NCBI RefSeq assembly: GCF_016862315.1
Contig: NZ_BOMS01000030.1
Location: 1 to 36,441, forward strand
Length of the DNA stretch: 36,441 bases
Direction: 5' to 3'
Source: Actinoplanes palleronii
GTDB taxonomy: Bacteria; Actinomycetota; Actinomycetes; Mycobacteriales; Micromonosporaceae
A program made the position numbers and the translations under genes. The notes beneath the pieces are model-generated. The model ran no database searches and was not told the origin of the DNA. It saw only the letters and a list, made by a program, of their open reading frames with translations. Shown here one piece after another: positions 7,657 through 17,055 of the stretch (positions are counted from its first letter, which is position 1; each line of letters opens with the position of its first letter).

Positions 7657-10155
7657 GTGGTAGAGGTCAACGAAGTCCCGACCGAGGCGAGCATCCGACG
7701 TGCGCTGCGGCGCGCCGCCGACGGTAAAGCGATCGACGTCGACGAGGCGACCGCGCTCCTCGCGGCGAGCGGCGACCAGTTCAGCGAGCTGCTGGCCATC
7801 GCCGGCGGCATCCGTGACGCGGGCCTGCGGGAGGCCGGGCGCCCGGGCGTGGTGACCTATTCGCGCAAGGTCTTCATCCCGCTCACCCGGCTGTGCCAGG
7901 ACCGGTGCCACTACTGCACGTTCGCCACCGTGCCGCACCGGCTGCCCGACGCGTTCCTGGAACGCGACGAGGTCCTGGAGATCGCCCGGCAGGGCGCGGC
8001 GCAGGGCTGCAAGGAGGCCCTGTTCACGCTCGGCGACCGGCCCGAGGAGCGCTGGCCGGCGGCCCGGCAGTGGCTGGACGAGCGGGGGTACGACTCCACC
8101 CTCGACTATGTCCGGGCCTGCGCCATCGCGGTGCTGGAGGAGACCGGCCTGCTGCCGCACCTCAACCCGGGCGTGATGAGCTGGGCCGAGCTGCAGCGGC
8201 TCAAGCCGGTCGCGCCGAGCATGGGGATGATGCTGGAGACCACCGCCACCCGGCTGTGGTCCGAGCCCGGCGGCCCGCACTACGGCTCGCCGGACAAGGA
8301 GCCCGCGGTCCGGCTCCGGGTGCTCGACGACGCCGGCCGGGTGGCCGTGCCGTTCACCACCGGCATCCTGATCGGCATCGGGGAGACCCCGGCCGAGCGG
8401 GTCGACGCGCTGTTCGCGATGCGCCGCACCGCCCGGGAGTACGGACACATCCAAGAGGTCATCATCCAGAACTTCCGCGCCAAGCCGGACACGGCGATGC
8501 GCGGGATGCCCGACGCCGAGCTGCGCGAGCTGGCCGCCACGGTGGCCGTCGGCCGGATCATCATGGGCCCCAGGGCCCGGATCCAGGCGCCGCCCAACCT
8601 GATCGACGACGAGTTCCCGCTGTTGCTGCAGGCCGGGATCGACGACTGGGGCGGGGTGTCCCCGGTGACACCCGACCACGTCAACCCGGAACGCCCCTGG
8701 CCGCAGATCGACCTGCTGGCCGAGAAGACCGCGGCCGCCGGGTTCACCCTGCGCGAGCGACTGACGATCTATCCGGAGTTCGTCCGCCGCGGCAACGAGG
8801 GCTGGCTCGACCCGCGGCTTGCCGCGCACGTGGCCGCGCTGGCCGGCGAGGACGGGCTGGCCAAGGAGGGCACCCTCCCGGTCGGCCTGCCCTGGCAGGA
8901 GCCGGAGGAGACGTTCGGTTCCGGCCGGACCGACCTGTTCTCGGCGATCGACTCCGAGGGGCGCACCGGCGACCGCCGCTCGGACTTCAACGACGTCTAC
9001 GGCGACTGGGACGAGGTGGCCGCGCACGTCAAGAGCGCGCCGCAGCACGTGCCCACCGACGTGCTGGCCGGGCTGAAGCTGGCCTCGACCGATCCGGCCG
9101 CGCTGCTGCTGCCGGAGCACGAGGACAAGGTGATGGCGCTGTTCAACGCGGACGGCAGCGCGCTGGACGAGCTGGCCCGGATCGCCGACGACCTGCGCAA
9201 GCACGTCAACGGCGACGACATCACGTACGTCGTGAACCGCAACATCAACTTCTCCAACGTCTGTTACGTGGGCTGCCGGTTCTGCGCGTTCGCCCAGCGG
9301 GAGAAGGACGCCGACGCGTACCGGCTCTCCGTCGACCAGGTGGCCGACCGGGCCGAGGAGGCGTGGCGGGACGGCGCCTCCGAGGTGTGCATGCAGGGCG
9401 GGATCGACCCGAAGATGCCGGTCACGGCGTACGCGGATCTGGTCCGGGCGGTCAAGCAGCGGGTGCCGGGGATGCACGTGCACGCGTATTCACCCATGGA
9501 GATCGTCACCGCGGCGTCCAAGGCCGGGGTGTCGCTCAAGGAGTGGCTCACCGACCTGCGCGACGCGGGCCTGGGCACCATCCCGGGCACCGCCGCCGAG
9601 ATCCTCGACGACGACGTGCGCTGGGTGCTGACCAAGGGCAAGCTGCCGACCGCCACCTGGGTCGAGGTGGTCACCACCGCGCACCAGGTCGGCATCCGCT
9701 CCAGCTCGACGATGATGTACGGCCACGTCGACCACCCGCGGCAGTGGCTCGGCCACTTCCGGGTGCTGGCCGGCATCCAGGACACCACCGGCGGGCTCAC
9801 CGAGTTCGTGGCGCTGCCGTTCATCCACACCAACGCGCCGATCTACCTGGCCGGCATCGCCCGGCCCGGTCCCACCTGGCGGGAGAACCGGGTGGTGCAC
9901 GCGATGGCCCGGGTGCTGCTGCACGGCCGGATCGACAACATCCAGTGCTCCTGGGTGAAACTCGGCGACGAGGGCACCCGCGAGATGCTCAACGGCGGGT
10001 GCAACGACCTCGGCGGCACGCTGATGGAGGAGACGATCTCGCGGATGGCGGGCTCGGAGCACGGTTCGGCGCGTACGGTCGCCGAGCTCAAGGAGCTCGC
10101 CGCGTCCGCCGGCCGTCCCGCGGTGGAGCGGACCACGGTCTACGGCCGCCGCTGA
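7657..10155 (+). CDS. fbiC: FO synthase, fused CofG-CofH (FbiC)
   Basis: This bifunctional radical SAM enzyme builds FO (the deazaflavin chromophore of F420) from tyrosine and a ribityl-uracil intermediate of riboflavin synthesis. The 832-residue protein holds two radical SAM cores. The N-terminal CofG half has [11 protein letters not shown] with cysteines 80, 84 and 87; the C-terminal CofH half has [17 protein letters not shown] with cysteines 536, 540 and 543. Other supporting stretches are [43 protein letters not shown] and [15 protein letters not shown]. Both clusters look intact. Length matches the fused actinobacterial FbiC. A hairpin terminator follows. FO made here is the substrate of CofD encoded nearby. 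Confidence 0.97.
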   Translation: MVEVNEVPTEASIRRALRRAADGKAIDVDEATALLAASGDQFSELLAIAGGIRDAGLREAGRPGVVTYSRKVFIPLTRLCQDRCHYCTFATVPHRLPDAFLERDEVLEIARQGAAQGCKEALFTLGDRPEERWPAARQWLDERGYDSTLDYVRACAIAVLEETGLLPHLNPGVMSWAELQRLKPVAPSMGMMLETTATRLWSEPGGPHYGSPDKEPAVRLRVLDDAGRVAVPFTTGILIGIGETPAERVDALFAMRRTAREYGHIQEVIIQNFRAKPDTAMRGMPDAELRELAATVAVGRIIMGPRARIQAPPNLIDDEFPLLLQAGIDDWGGVSPVTPDHVNPERPWPQIDLLAEKTAAAGFTLRERLTIYPEFVRRGNEGWLDPRLAAHVAALAGEDGLAKEGTLPVGLPWQEPEETFGSGRTDLFSAIDSEGRTGDRRSDFNDVYGDWDEVAAHVKSAPQHVPTDVLAGLKLASTDPAALLLPEHEDKVMALFNADGSALDELARIADDLRKHVNGDDITYVVNRNINFSNVCYVGCRFCAFAQREKDADAYRLSVDQVADRAEEAWRDGASEVCMQGGIDPKMPVTAYADLVRAVKQRVPGMHVHAYSPMEIVTAASKAGVSLKEWLTDLRDAGLGTIPGTAAEILDDDVRWVLTKGKLPTATWVEVVTTAHQVGIRSSSTMMYGHVDHPRQWLGHFRVLAGIQDTTGGLTEFVALPFIHTNAPIYLAGIARPGPTWRENRVVHAMARVLLHGRIDNIQCSWVKLGDEGTREMLNGGCNDLGGTLMEETISRMAGSEHGSARTVAELKELAASAGRPAVERTTVYGRR

Positions 10156-10171
10156 CCTGTCCGGCACGACA

Positions 10172-10206
10172 CCGCCCGCCCCACCCGTTCGAGGTGCGGC
10201 GGGCGG
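10172..10206 (+). terminator. Hairpin terminator after fbiC
   Basis: CCGCCCGCC at 10172-10180 pairs with GGCGGGCGG at 10198-10206, and CACC (10182-10185) with GGTG (10193-10196) inside. It lies 17 nt after the fbiC stop. No T tract follows. Confidence 0.6.
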
Positions 10207-10798
10207 CGCCGTAGTGACAGCGACACGCCGATGTCACCCGTCCGCGTGTCCTGCCGGGCCGATCCGGGTTGCTCATGGCGGACGGTGGGTGTGCAACAAC
10301 ACGGCGGTTGTGGGGTTCGATGGGACCGTGTGCGGGCACTCGGCGCCGCGACCCGTCGTCGGAGGACCGTGTGGACCGTCTGATCGGGGCTGTCCCAGGC
10401 GGACGGTCCCTCGTGGTGTGCCGGCCCGGAGCGGGTTTGATCAGGGCGTGTCCGGCCTGTTCGGAGCCGAACCCGGTGCCGGGCGTGGCCCGGTCGCGGG
10501 ACCCCCCTCGACCTGAAGTAACAAATCGGGTTAAATTGGACGCCGAGGCCGACGTTCGCGTTACCTTCCGGTGGCTCCGGGAGATAGGGCAGGAACGGGA
10601 CCTCGACGCGCCCCGGCGCTTTGGGGAAACGGGCCCATTTAACAGGTTCGGCTTGACGACGCACGTCTAACACGCGTGTAATTTTGGTGGGGTTGTGGGG
10701 ACGATGTGCGCCTTTTGCGTCGAACCCACAGAAACACGCCGCGTGCGTGGGGGGTCAGCGTCGGCATCGCTGCCGGCGCAGAATTTGGAGGCACGCCG
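10207..10798 (+). other. Long non-coding region upstream of whiB
   Basis: About 590 bp lie between the fbiC terminator and the whiB start. Two short overlapping plus-strand frames (10214-10516 and 10269-10670) give Arg/Gly/Pro-rich chains resembling no family and lacking ribosome binding sites, so no gene is called. The 3' part is A/T-richer (around 10510-10550 and 10635-10690) and probably holds the whiB promoter. Confidence 0.55.
10653..10684 (+). promoter_or_regulatory. Candidate whiB promoter
   Basis: TTGACG at 10653-10658 is followed by TGTAAT after 18 nt (10677-10682) or by TAATTT after 20 nt (10679-10684). The TTGACG box is a good -35 match and the -10 is weak. Start of transcription near 10690 would leave a leader of about 110 nt before the whiB ATG. 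Confidence 0.4.
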
Positions 10799-11056
10799 AT
10801 GGAAGCGCAGGTTGAAGGGGTAGACCTGCTCGGGGACGCGCCCGAGTGGCAGGAACGGGCGCTGTGCTCACAGACCGATCCAGAGGCCTTCTTCCCGGAG
10901 AAGGGTGGATCAACGCGCGAGGCCAAGCGCATCTGCGGTCGCTGTGAGGTGAAGGCCGATTGTCTGGAGTACGCACTCGGTCACGACGAGCGTTTCGGTA
11001 TCTGGGGTGGACTGTCCGAACGTGAACGTCGCAAGTTGAAGCGGCGCGTCGCCTGA
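10799..11056 (+). CDS. whiB2: WhiB-family iron-sulfur transcription factor (WhiB2/WhmD-like)
   Basis: WhiB proteins hold a [4Fe-4S] cluster and act with the principal sigma factor on division and differentiation genes. The 85-residue protein starts at ATG 10799, set by GGAGG at 10787-10791. Cysteines 23, 46, 49 and 55 give the family spacing C-x22-C-x2-C-x5-C, followed by the GIWGG turn at 67-71 and the basic tail ERRKLKRRVA that contacts DNA. Position beside the Rv3259-like and DUF3499 genes matches M. tuberculosis whiB2 (Rv3260c), which is why the WhiB2 name is suggested; paralogue identity would need a tree. The in-frame extension upstream to 10706 is ignored because it has no ribosome binding site. 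Confidence 0.92.
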   Translation: MEAQVEGVDLLGDAPEWQERALCSQTDPEAFFPEKGGSTREAKRICGRCEVKADCLEYALGHDERFGIWGGLSERERRKLKRRVA

Positions 11057-11182
11057 CGGCCGGACGGCGCGAGACCCGGGCAGATGCGCGAAAGGCGCGG
11101 GGGCTGCGCGGGAAGCGCCAAGGATCAGGTGCGCGGCGTAGGAGTCTGCGCGGAATCAGGGGATCCGCTCAGCAGTCGCGGG

Positions 11183-11200
11183 GGCCCGCATCAGCGGGCC
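11183..11200 (+). terminator. Candidate hairpin terminator downstream of whiB
   Basis: GGCCCGC (11183-11189) pairs with GCGGGCC (11194-11200) around an ATCA loop. It lies 127 nt after the whiB stop, so the whiB mRNA may have a fairly long 3' end; the stronger hairpin at 11246-11278 follows. Confidence 0.45.
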
Positions 11201-11245
11201 GGGGGCCCGCGGTGCGCCACCGGTAATCCGTAGTGGGGTAGTACC

Positions 11246-11278
11246 GACAACGCGGCAGCGTCAGCCCGCCGCGTTGTC
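11246..11278. terminator. Bidirectional hairpin between convergent whiB and zincin genes
   Basis: GACAACGCGGC (11246-11256) pairs perfectly over 11 bp with GCCGCGTTGTC (11268-11278), with an 11-nt loop. It ends 7 nt before the stop codon of the minus-strand gene at 11286 and can serve both transcripts. Confidence 0.7.
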
Positions 11279-11285
11279 CCAGGCG

Positions 11286-11762
11286 TCAGGCCAGTTCGTC
11301 CGGGTCGACGCCGAGCAGGTTCGCCACCTGCTCGATGATCACGTCGTGGACGAGGTCGGCGAGGTCCTCCCGATCCATCGCCCGGAATTCCAGCGGGCGG
11401 CGGTAGAGCACGATCCGTGGCGGCAGCTCATGCCGTCCCGGGCGGCCGGGCAACAGCCGGGCCAGGGGCACCTCGCCGTCCTCGAGCACGTCCGAGTCGT
11501 AGACGTTGAGATCCGGCGGCACGTCCTCGACGGCGAACTCGACGCCGGCGAGCTCTTTCGCATAGCGCCGTTCCAGGCCCTCGACGGTGTCCAGCACCAG
11601 GTCGTCGAAGATTTCCGCCTTGGTGCGGGCCAGGGGCACGGTCGCCGGCACCAGCCGGCCACGCAGGCCACGCCCGTGCCGGTCTCGTCGAGCCGGATGA
11701 CCCGGGCCGGAGGCGCGCGCCGTCTTCGCGTCGGTGCGGCGGCGTTCGGGGCTGGTCGTCAC
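11286..11762 (-). CDS. Zincin-like metallopeptidase-family protein, active site degenerate
   Basis: The 158-residue protein starts at GTG 11762 (TTSPERRRTDAK), preceded 6 nt upstream by TACGCT, which fits a leaderless mRNA; an ATG 10 codons earlier is less likely. After a basic N-terminus come VPLARTKAEIFDDLVLDTVE, LAGVEFAVEDVPPDL, PRIVLYRRPLEFRA and LADLVHDVIIEQVANLLGVD. This is the layout of the small zincin-like family (PF06262 type) that M. tuberculosis Rv3259 also appears to belong to. The place where a HExxH zinc motif is expected reads HDVII, so the second glutamate and the distal histidine are absent. It is probably not an active protease. It is divergent from DUF3499, as in mycobacteria. 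Confidence 0.8.
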   Translation of the reverse strand: MTTSPERRRTDAKTARASGPGHPARRDRHGRGLRGRLVPATVPLARTKAEIFDDLVLDTVEGLERRYAKELAGVEFAVEDVPPDLNVYDSDVLEDGEVPLARLLPGRPGRHELPPRIVLYRRPLEFRAMDREDLADLVHDVIIEQVANLLGVDPDELA

Positions 11763-11768
11763 TCGCTG

Positions 11769-11774
11769 AGCGTA
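11769..11774 (-). promoter_or_regulatory. Probable -10 box of the zincin-like gene
   Basis: TACGCT on the minus strand ends 6 nt before the GTG at 11762. It supports that start over the ATG at 11792, which lies upstream of the box. Confidence 0.5.
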
Positions 11775-11937
11775 TCCCCACCCGGGCGACATCCGTGGTC
11801 AGGCCGTTCCTCACCGTGTGTCTGATCCGTTAATTCGTTCCATCGGGGCGGCGTGTCGGCGGACCATGGCCGAATCGTGATGCATCGCGGGTCGGCGTGT
11901 CGCGGGGCAACGCTCCCCAGAACGCCCGGCGGGGCGA

Positions 11938-11943
11938 TAAGTT
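11938..11943 (+). promoter_or_regulatory. Probable -10 box of the DUF3499 gene
   Basis: TAAGTT ends 6 nt before the GTG at 11950, with no ribosome binding site between. A leaderless start is likely. Confidence 0.45.
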
Positions 11944-11949
11944 GCCGCC

Positions 11950-12306
11950 GTGAGGTCACCACGGCGCTGCTCCCGGAACGGCTGTCCCCGACAGGCGGTC
12001 GCCACCCTGACCTACGTCTACGGTGATTCCACCGCGGTCGTCGGCCCCCTCGCGGCGTTCGCCGAGCCCCATACGTACGACCTCTGCGAGCCGCACGCTC
12101 GCAGCCTGACCGCGCCCCGCGGCTGGGATCTGGTCCGGCACGACGGCGACTTCGCCCCGCCGCCGCCGACCACCGACGACCTCAACGCGCTCGCCGACGC
12201 GGTGCGCGAGGCGGCCCGCCCGCCCTCGGTCCGCCCGGACGACACGGATCACACCCCCCAGACCGGCCGCCGCGGCCACCTCCGGGTCATCCCTCCGTCC
12301 CATTAA
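11950..12306 (+). CDS. DUF3499 family protein
   Basis: The 118-residue protein begins MRSPRRCSRNGCPRQAVATL and continues TYVYGDSTAVVGPLA, EPHTYDLCEPHARSLTAPRG, the strongly conserved core of the actinobacterial DUF3499 family (Rv3258c in M. tuberculosis). CSRNGC and DLCEPH supply two cysteine pairs and histidines that look like a small zinc-binding fold. The C-terminal 45 residues are Pro/Asp/Arg-rich and probably disordered. The function of the family is unknown. The gene sits back to back with the zincin-like gene and upstream of the mannose genes, the usual setting in actinobacteria. Confidence 0.9.
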   Translation: MRSPRRCSRNGCPRQAVATLTYVYGDSTAVVGPLAAFAEPHTYDLCEPHARSLTAPRGWDLVRHDGDFAPPPPTTDDLNALADAVREAARPPSVRPDDTDHTPQTGRRGHLRVIPPSH

Positions 12307-12590
12307 CCCTTTTTTGGTACGAATGGTCGGGTCCCGTCCGTAGGCTACGAGCCGAGTCCCGCCCATGAGGCGACGCGGCACCGTGACCACTCCCGGCCGC
12401 AGCGCGCCTCCCGGCCTCGGCTGGCTCTGACGGCCCTTATCGCGATGCGATAAGGGCCGTCAGAGCCAGCCGGAACACCTGGCGGCGCGATGCGGTCCGG
12501 ACCCCGCGGCCACGTCGCGCGAGACCATCACGGGACTCGGCTCGTAGCCTGCGGGCGGGCGCTCCGTAGTCGTACAAAATCGGGTTTTAA
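12304..12590. repeat. Large imperfect inverted repeat with perfect central palindrome
   Basis: The whole gap between the convergent DUF3499 and deacetylase stop codons is an inverted repeat. The centre is a perfect 26-bp stem (12418-12443 with 12447-12472) around the 3-nt loop GAT. An outer 20-bp perfect match pairs 12342-12361 with 12532-12551. Between them the arms (56 and 59 nt) align with substitutions and short gaps, with CCGG-CCGCA-CGCGCC shared. Outside, similarity continues to the stop codons (TTTTGGTACGA against TTTTGTACGA). The centre may act as a bidirectional terminator. Confidence 0.8.
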
Positions 12591-13444
12591 GGAAGAGCGA
12601 CCAGGTGGAACCGCTTCTTGAGCCACGGCAGCAAGGTGCGGTAGGCCTTGATGGTGTCGGGCTGCGCGTAGTCGTGACTGAGAATGATCGCGCCGGGGCG
12701 GGCGTTGCGCTTCACGCTGCTGATCACGCGGTTGGTGTGTGAGCCGTCGGACTCCTCGCGGCCGTGCTCCCAGTCGCGGGGGTCGACCTTCCAGTAGATC
12801 GAGGTCATCCCGAGCTCCTTGGCGATCTTCACTACTCCCGGCGTGAAGTTGCCGCCGGGCGCGCGGAAGTACTTGATCTTCGCGTTCGGTACCGCGGCGC
12901 GGATCGCGTCGTTGGTGCGCTGCATGTCCGCGCGGATCTGCTTGGCCTTCTTCTTGCCGAGCTTGAGATCGTGGTTCCAGGTGTGGTTGCACAGGGTGTG
13001 CCCGCCGGCCACGATCTTGCGGATCAGATCGGGGTGGTGCTTGGCGTTGTCGCCGACCACGCAGAACGTCGCCTTCACGTGCTCCCGGGCCAGCATCTTC
13101 AGCAGGGTCGGCGTGTTCGCCGGGTCCGGGCCGTCGTCGAAGGTGAGCGCGACGTTCTTGGTCCCGGTGGTGAGCAGGCTGCCGGCCGGACCGGTTTTGC
13201 CCCGCGGGTGCTTCGGGATCGCGGTGCTCTCGGTGCGCGGGTCGGTCTTGGTCTTGGTGGGCTTCGGCTTGGCGGTCGGCTTCCGGGTCGCCGGTGGCGT
13301 GACCGGAGTGCTGACCGGCGTGGATGCCGCCGGCGGAGTCGCCTCGGTGTGGGACGTCTCGGCGGCAGCGGCCTGACCGAGGAGCCCCGTCATGATCAGC
13401 GTCAGGCTGATCATGAGGGCCTTCCTGGTGTGGGACAGCCGCAT
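12587..13444 (-). CDS. Secreted polysaccharide deacetylase (NodB/CE4 family)
   Basis: The enzyme removes acetyl groups from N-acetylated sugars in peptidoglycan, chitin or a similar polymer outside the cell. The 285-residue protein has a signal peptide (basic RLSHTRK, hydrophobic core, cleavage near AAAAE about residue 29), then a Thr/Pro/Lys-rich linker to about residue 90. The CE4 motifs follow: TFDDGPD with Asp103 and Asp104, HTWNH with His154 and His158 as metal ligands, RAPGGN at 194-199, WKVDPRDW at 218-225 and LSHD with His257. All catalytic positions look intact. The ATG at 13444 has GGGGAGG 6 nt upstream. Substrate is not readable from sequence. It stands alone between a large inverted repeat and the DUF779 operon. 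Confidence 0.92.
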   Translation of the reverse strand: MRLSHTRKALMISLTLIMTGLLGQAAAAETSHTEATPPAASTPVSTPVTPPATRKPTAKPKPTKTKTDPRTESTAIPKHPRGKTGPAGSLLTTGTKNVALTFDDGPDPANTPTLLKMLAREHVKATFCVVGDNAKHHPDLIRKIVAGGHTLCNHTWNHDLKLGKKKAKQIRADMQRTNDAIRAAVPNAKIKYFRAPGGNFTPGVVKIAKELGMTSIYWKVDPRDWEHGREESDGSHTNRVISSVKRNARPGAIILSHDYAQPDTIKAYRTLLPWLKKRFHLVALP

Positions 13445-13755
13445 CGATTACCTCCCCAGATCATCGGCGGACTGACGAGGATGCCTCGCGAACCGGCGGA
13501 GCGCCAAGTTCGGTACGCATCTTTCGCACTGATATGCGAACTCATGAGCCCTCGACGTCGTATCCTTGCGCACCGTGTCCAGCGCTCGAGCACGCCCGTA
13601 ATTGAGGGGCATTGATGTCAATAGCCGGATTTGTCGCGCAAATAGGTTGATCTTGGTCGATCCGTCCTCTCTCCCGAGTATCGATCCTCCGGCCGCCGGC
13701 GGACACCGTCCCTCACCCGCCAGTGGACGCCGTCACACGGATGGCACACGGTTGA
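13445..13755. other. Intergenic region with an inverted repeat upstream of the deacetylase gene
   Basis: No gene was found. TTCGCA (13523-13528) and TGCGAA (13535-13540), separated by CTGATA, form a 6-6-6 inverted repeat 79-96 bp upstream of the deacetylase start. Its spacing of about one helical turn suits a dimeric regulator, but none is identified. TACGAC on the minus strand near 13557-13562 could be a -10 box. Confidence 0.4.
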
Positions 13756-13782
13756 AGGCCGGGTCGCGACGCGACCCGGCCT
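13756..13782 (-). terminator. Hairpin terminator of the ALDH-DUF779 operon
   Basis: A 13-bp perfect palindromic stem (13756-13768 with 13770-13782) has its axis on one base. Real pairing would leave a loop of 5-7 nt. It lies 18 nt past the DUF779 stop codon on the minus strand. Confidence 0.65.
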
Positions 13783-13800
13783 CGAAGAACGCGAAAATTC

Positions 13801-14172
13801 CTATCCCAGCTCGGCCAGCTCCGCCTCGGTGAGCAGGCGGGACCGGATCAGGAAGCGGACCCCCTCGGGCGCCTCCAGCGAGAAGCCGGCGCCCCGCCCG
13901 GGGACCACGTCCACCGTGAGGTGGGTGTGCTTCCAGAGCGTGAACTGCGCGGCCGACATCCAGAACGTGATCGGCTCCGGCACCCCCTCGATCGCCAGAG
14001 ACTCCAGCAGGACGTCCGAGTTGCCGGTACGGAACTCGCCCTCCAGGTAACACATCGGCGAGCTGCCGTCGCAGCACCCGCCGGACTGGTGGAACATCAG
14101 CGGACCGTGTTGCTCCCGCAGCTGCCGCATCATGCCGGCGGCCGCGGGAGTCACCTCGACGCGAGTGGCCAT
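13801..14172 (-). CDS. DUF779 protein, partner of aldehyde dehydrogenase
   Basis: The 123-residue protein starts MATRVEVTPAAAGMMRQLRE and carries FHQSGGCCDGSSPMC, the cysteine-rich signature of DUF779, followed by WMSAAQFTLWKHTHLTVDVV and a C-terminal SLEAPEGVRFLIR. Its ATG lies 2 nt after the ALDH stop codon, so it is the last gene of the regulator-ALDH-DUF779 operon. DUF779 genes are regularly found next to this kind of aldehyde dehydrogenase (Rv0459 beside Rv0458 in M. tuberculosis). A chaperone, redox or metal role for the GCC motif is plausible but not shown. Confidence 0.9.
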   Translation of the reverse strand: MATRVEVTPAAAGMMRQLREQHGPLMFHQSGGCCDGSSPMCYLEGEFRTGNSDVLLESLAIEGVPEPITFWMSAAQFTLWKHTHLTVDVVPGRGAGFSLEAPEGVRFLIRSRLLTEAELAELG

Positions 14173-14174
14173 CT

Positions 14175-15698
<1,524 letters not shown>

Positions 15699-15731
15699 GG
15701 TCTCGCCTCCCTCTTCGAGACCGGACGCTAG

Positions 15732-16985
15732 TTACGGATACGTTGCAGGAACGTTGCACGCGTACTCGCGGGTCAGCTCGGCGGTCCGGCGCGCGGCGGC
15801 CCGGTCGGCCGGCGCGAGCGACGCGTACGTCTCCCAGAGCTCCAGGTCGTCGGCTCCCCACGGGCTCTCCAGCCACCTCTGCAGCAGCCGCCGGTCGCCG
15901 GCGGCCAGGATCGCGGCGCGCAGCCGGCTGTCGATCATGCGGCGCAGCCGGACGATCCCGGGCGCGTCCGAGCCGGGCAGCAGCGGCCCCGGGTAGGCGG
16001 CCAGCGCGTCGGCGGTCTGCCCGCGGCCCAGCAGGTCGGTCACCGTGCCGAAGTCGGTGGCCGGCTGGGCGCGCAGCCGGTAGGGCCGCGAGTCGAGCAG
16101 CTCAGGCCCGAGGATCCGGCGCAGCCGGGACAGCTCGGCGCGCACCGTCACCGGGTTCACGTCGTCGCCGTAGAGGTCGACGGCCAGCTGGTCGCCGGTC
16201 CGCCCCTCCGGGTGCGTGGTGAGCAGGACCAGCAGCTCGGAGTGCCGCCGGCCGAGCCTGGTCCGGGCCGTCCCGGACGCGAGGAGGGCCTCGTCCCGGC
16301 CGAGTGCCGCGACCGACGGCCGGTCCCGGACCGGGGTCAGACCGCGGAGGTACGCCTCGGCGGCCAGCGCGGTGGCCCGGACCAGCGCCAGGCTGTGCGG
16401 GTTGGCCAGGTGGTCGCCGCCGGTCACGTCGATCGCGCCGAGCAGCAGCCCGGTGCCCGGGTCGTGGATCGGCGCGGCGGTGCACGTCCAGCGCTGCACC
16501 GGCCGGCTGAAGTGCTCGGTCGCGAAGATCTGCAGCGCGTGGTCGACGGCGAGCGCGGTGCCCGGAGCGTTGGTGCCGGCGTGCGCCTCGTCCCAGCGGG
16601 CGCCGGGCACGAAGTTCATCGAGGCCGCGCCGGACAGCATGCCGGAGTCGCCCTCGACCCAGAGCAGCCGGCCGTGCGCGTCGCAGACCGCCAGGATGTG
16701 ATCGCCGTCCTCGGCCAGGCCACCCAGCAGGTCCCGGAAGATCGGCATCACCCGGGACAGCGGATGAGCCGCGCGGTACGCCTCCAGCTCGTTGTCGCAC
16801 AGGTCGATGGGCGGGGTGCTGTCCGCGCCGATGAAGGCCGCCGAGCGGGCCCAGGAATCGGCCACCACCGAGCGCATCTGGTGCGGTCGTTCGTTCTGCG
16901 ACACGAACCGTTCGTGGGCACGGCCGACCTGCCGGATCCGTTCGGCCGGGTCGTCACCGGGGGTCAGGGCAAGCCAGGGGTTCAC
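15732..16985 (-). CDS. GAF-domain regulator with OmpR/SARP-like DNA-binding C-terminus
   Basis: The 417-residue protein starts at GTG 16985 (NPWLALTPGDDPAER), chosen because GGAGG lies 8 nt upstream at 16994-16998. The first 250 residues match the N-terminal sensor of AcoR-type activators: SWARSAAFIGAD, HPLSRVMPIFRDLL, SMNFVPGARWDEAHAGTNAPG and a GAF-like VTGGDHLANPHSLAL. AcoR proteins then have an AAA+ sigma-54 domain and a Fis helix; both are absent here. Instead GRRHSELLVLLTTHPEGRTG, VNPVTVRAELSRLRRILG resembles a winged helix of the OmpR/SARP kind, followed by a helical tail with LWETYASLAPADR. It probably senses an aldehyde or alcohol signal and controls the downstream ALDH-DUF779 genes; that is inference from position. 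Confidence 0.82.
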   Translation of the reverse strand: MNPWLALTPGDDPAERIRQVGRAHERFVSQNERPHQMRSVVADSWARSAAFIGADSTPPIDLCDNELEAYRAAHPLSRVMPIFRDLLGGLAEDGDHILAVCDAHGRLLWVEGDSGMLSGAASMNFVPGARWDEAHAGTNAPGTALAVDHALQIFATEHFSRPVQRWTCTAAPIHDPGTGLLLGAIDVTGGDHLANPHSLALVRATALAAEAYLRGLTPVRDRPSVAALGRDEALLASGTARTRLGRRHSELLVLLTTHPEGRTGDQLAVDLYGDDVNPVTVRAELSRLRRILGPELLDSRPYRLRAQPATDFGTVTDLLGRGQTADALAAYPGPLLPGSDAPGIVRLRRMIDSRLRAAILAAGDRRLLQRWLESPWGADDLELWETYASLAPADRAAARRTAELTREYACNVPATYP

Positions 16986-17008
16986 CGGCAGCACCTCCAG
17001 ACCCCCAT

Positions 17009-17024
17009 CGTGACGCGCGTCACG
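17009..17024. promoter_or_regulatory. 16-bp perfect palindrome, candidate operator
   Basis: CGTGACGCGCGTCACG lies in the 70-bp gap between the divergent regulator (start 16985) and endonuclease V (start 17056) genes. It is 24 bp upstream of the regulator's GTG and 19 bp before the endonuclease V -10 box. It is a good candidate site for the regulator itself. Confidence 0.5.
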
Positions 17025-17042
17025 ACAAGAGACAACAGTCCC

Positions 17043-17048
17043 TACGAT
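17043..17048 (+). promoter_or_regulatory. Probable -10 box of endonuclease V
   Basis: TACGAT ends 7 nt before GTG 17056, and no Shine-Dalgarno sequence is present. A leaderless transcript is likely. Confidence 0.5.
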
Positions 17049-17055
17049 CTGGCCC

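Noticed and set aside
5575..9483. Very long minus-strand frame (about 1300 codons) running from cofD across fbiC
   Set aside because: Only its last 320 codons are cofD. The rest is antisense to the membrane protein and fbiC genes, an effect of high G/C third positions.
10269..10670. 133-codon plus-strand frame upstream of whiB
   Set aside because: Composition is Arg/Gly/Pro-rich with no family resemblance, no ribosome binding site, and it covers the likely whiB promoter.
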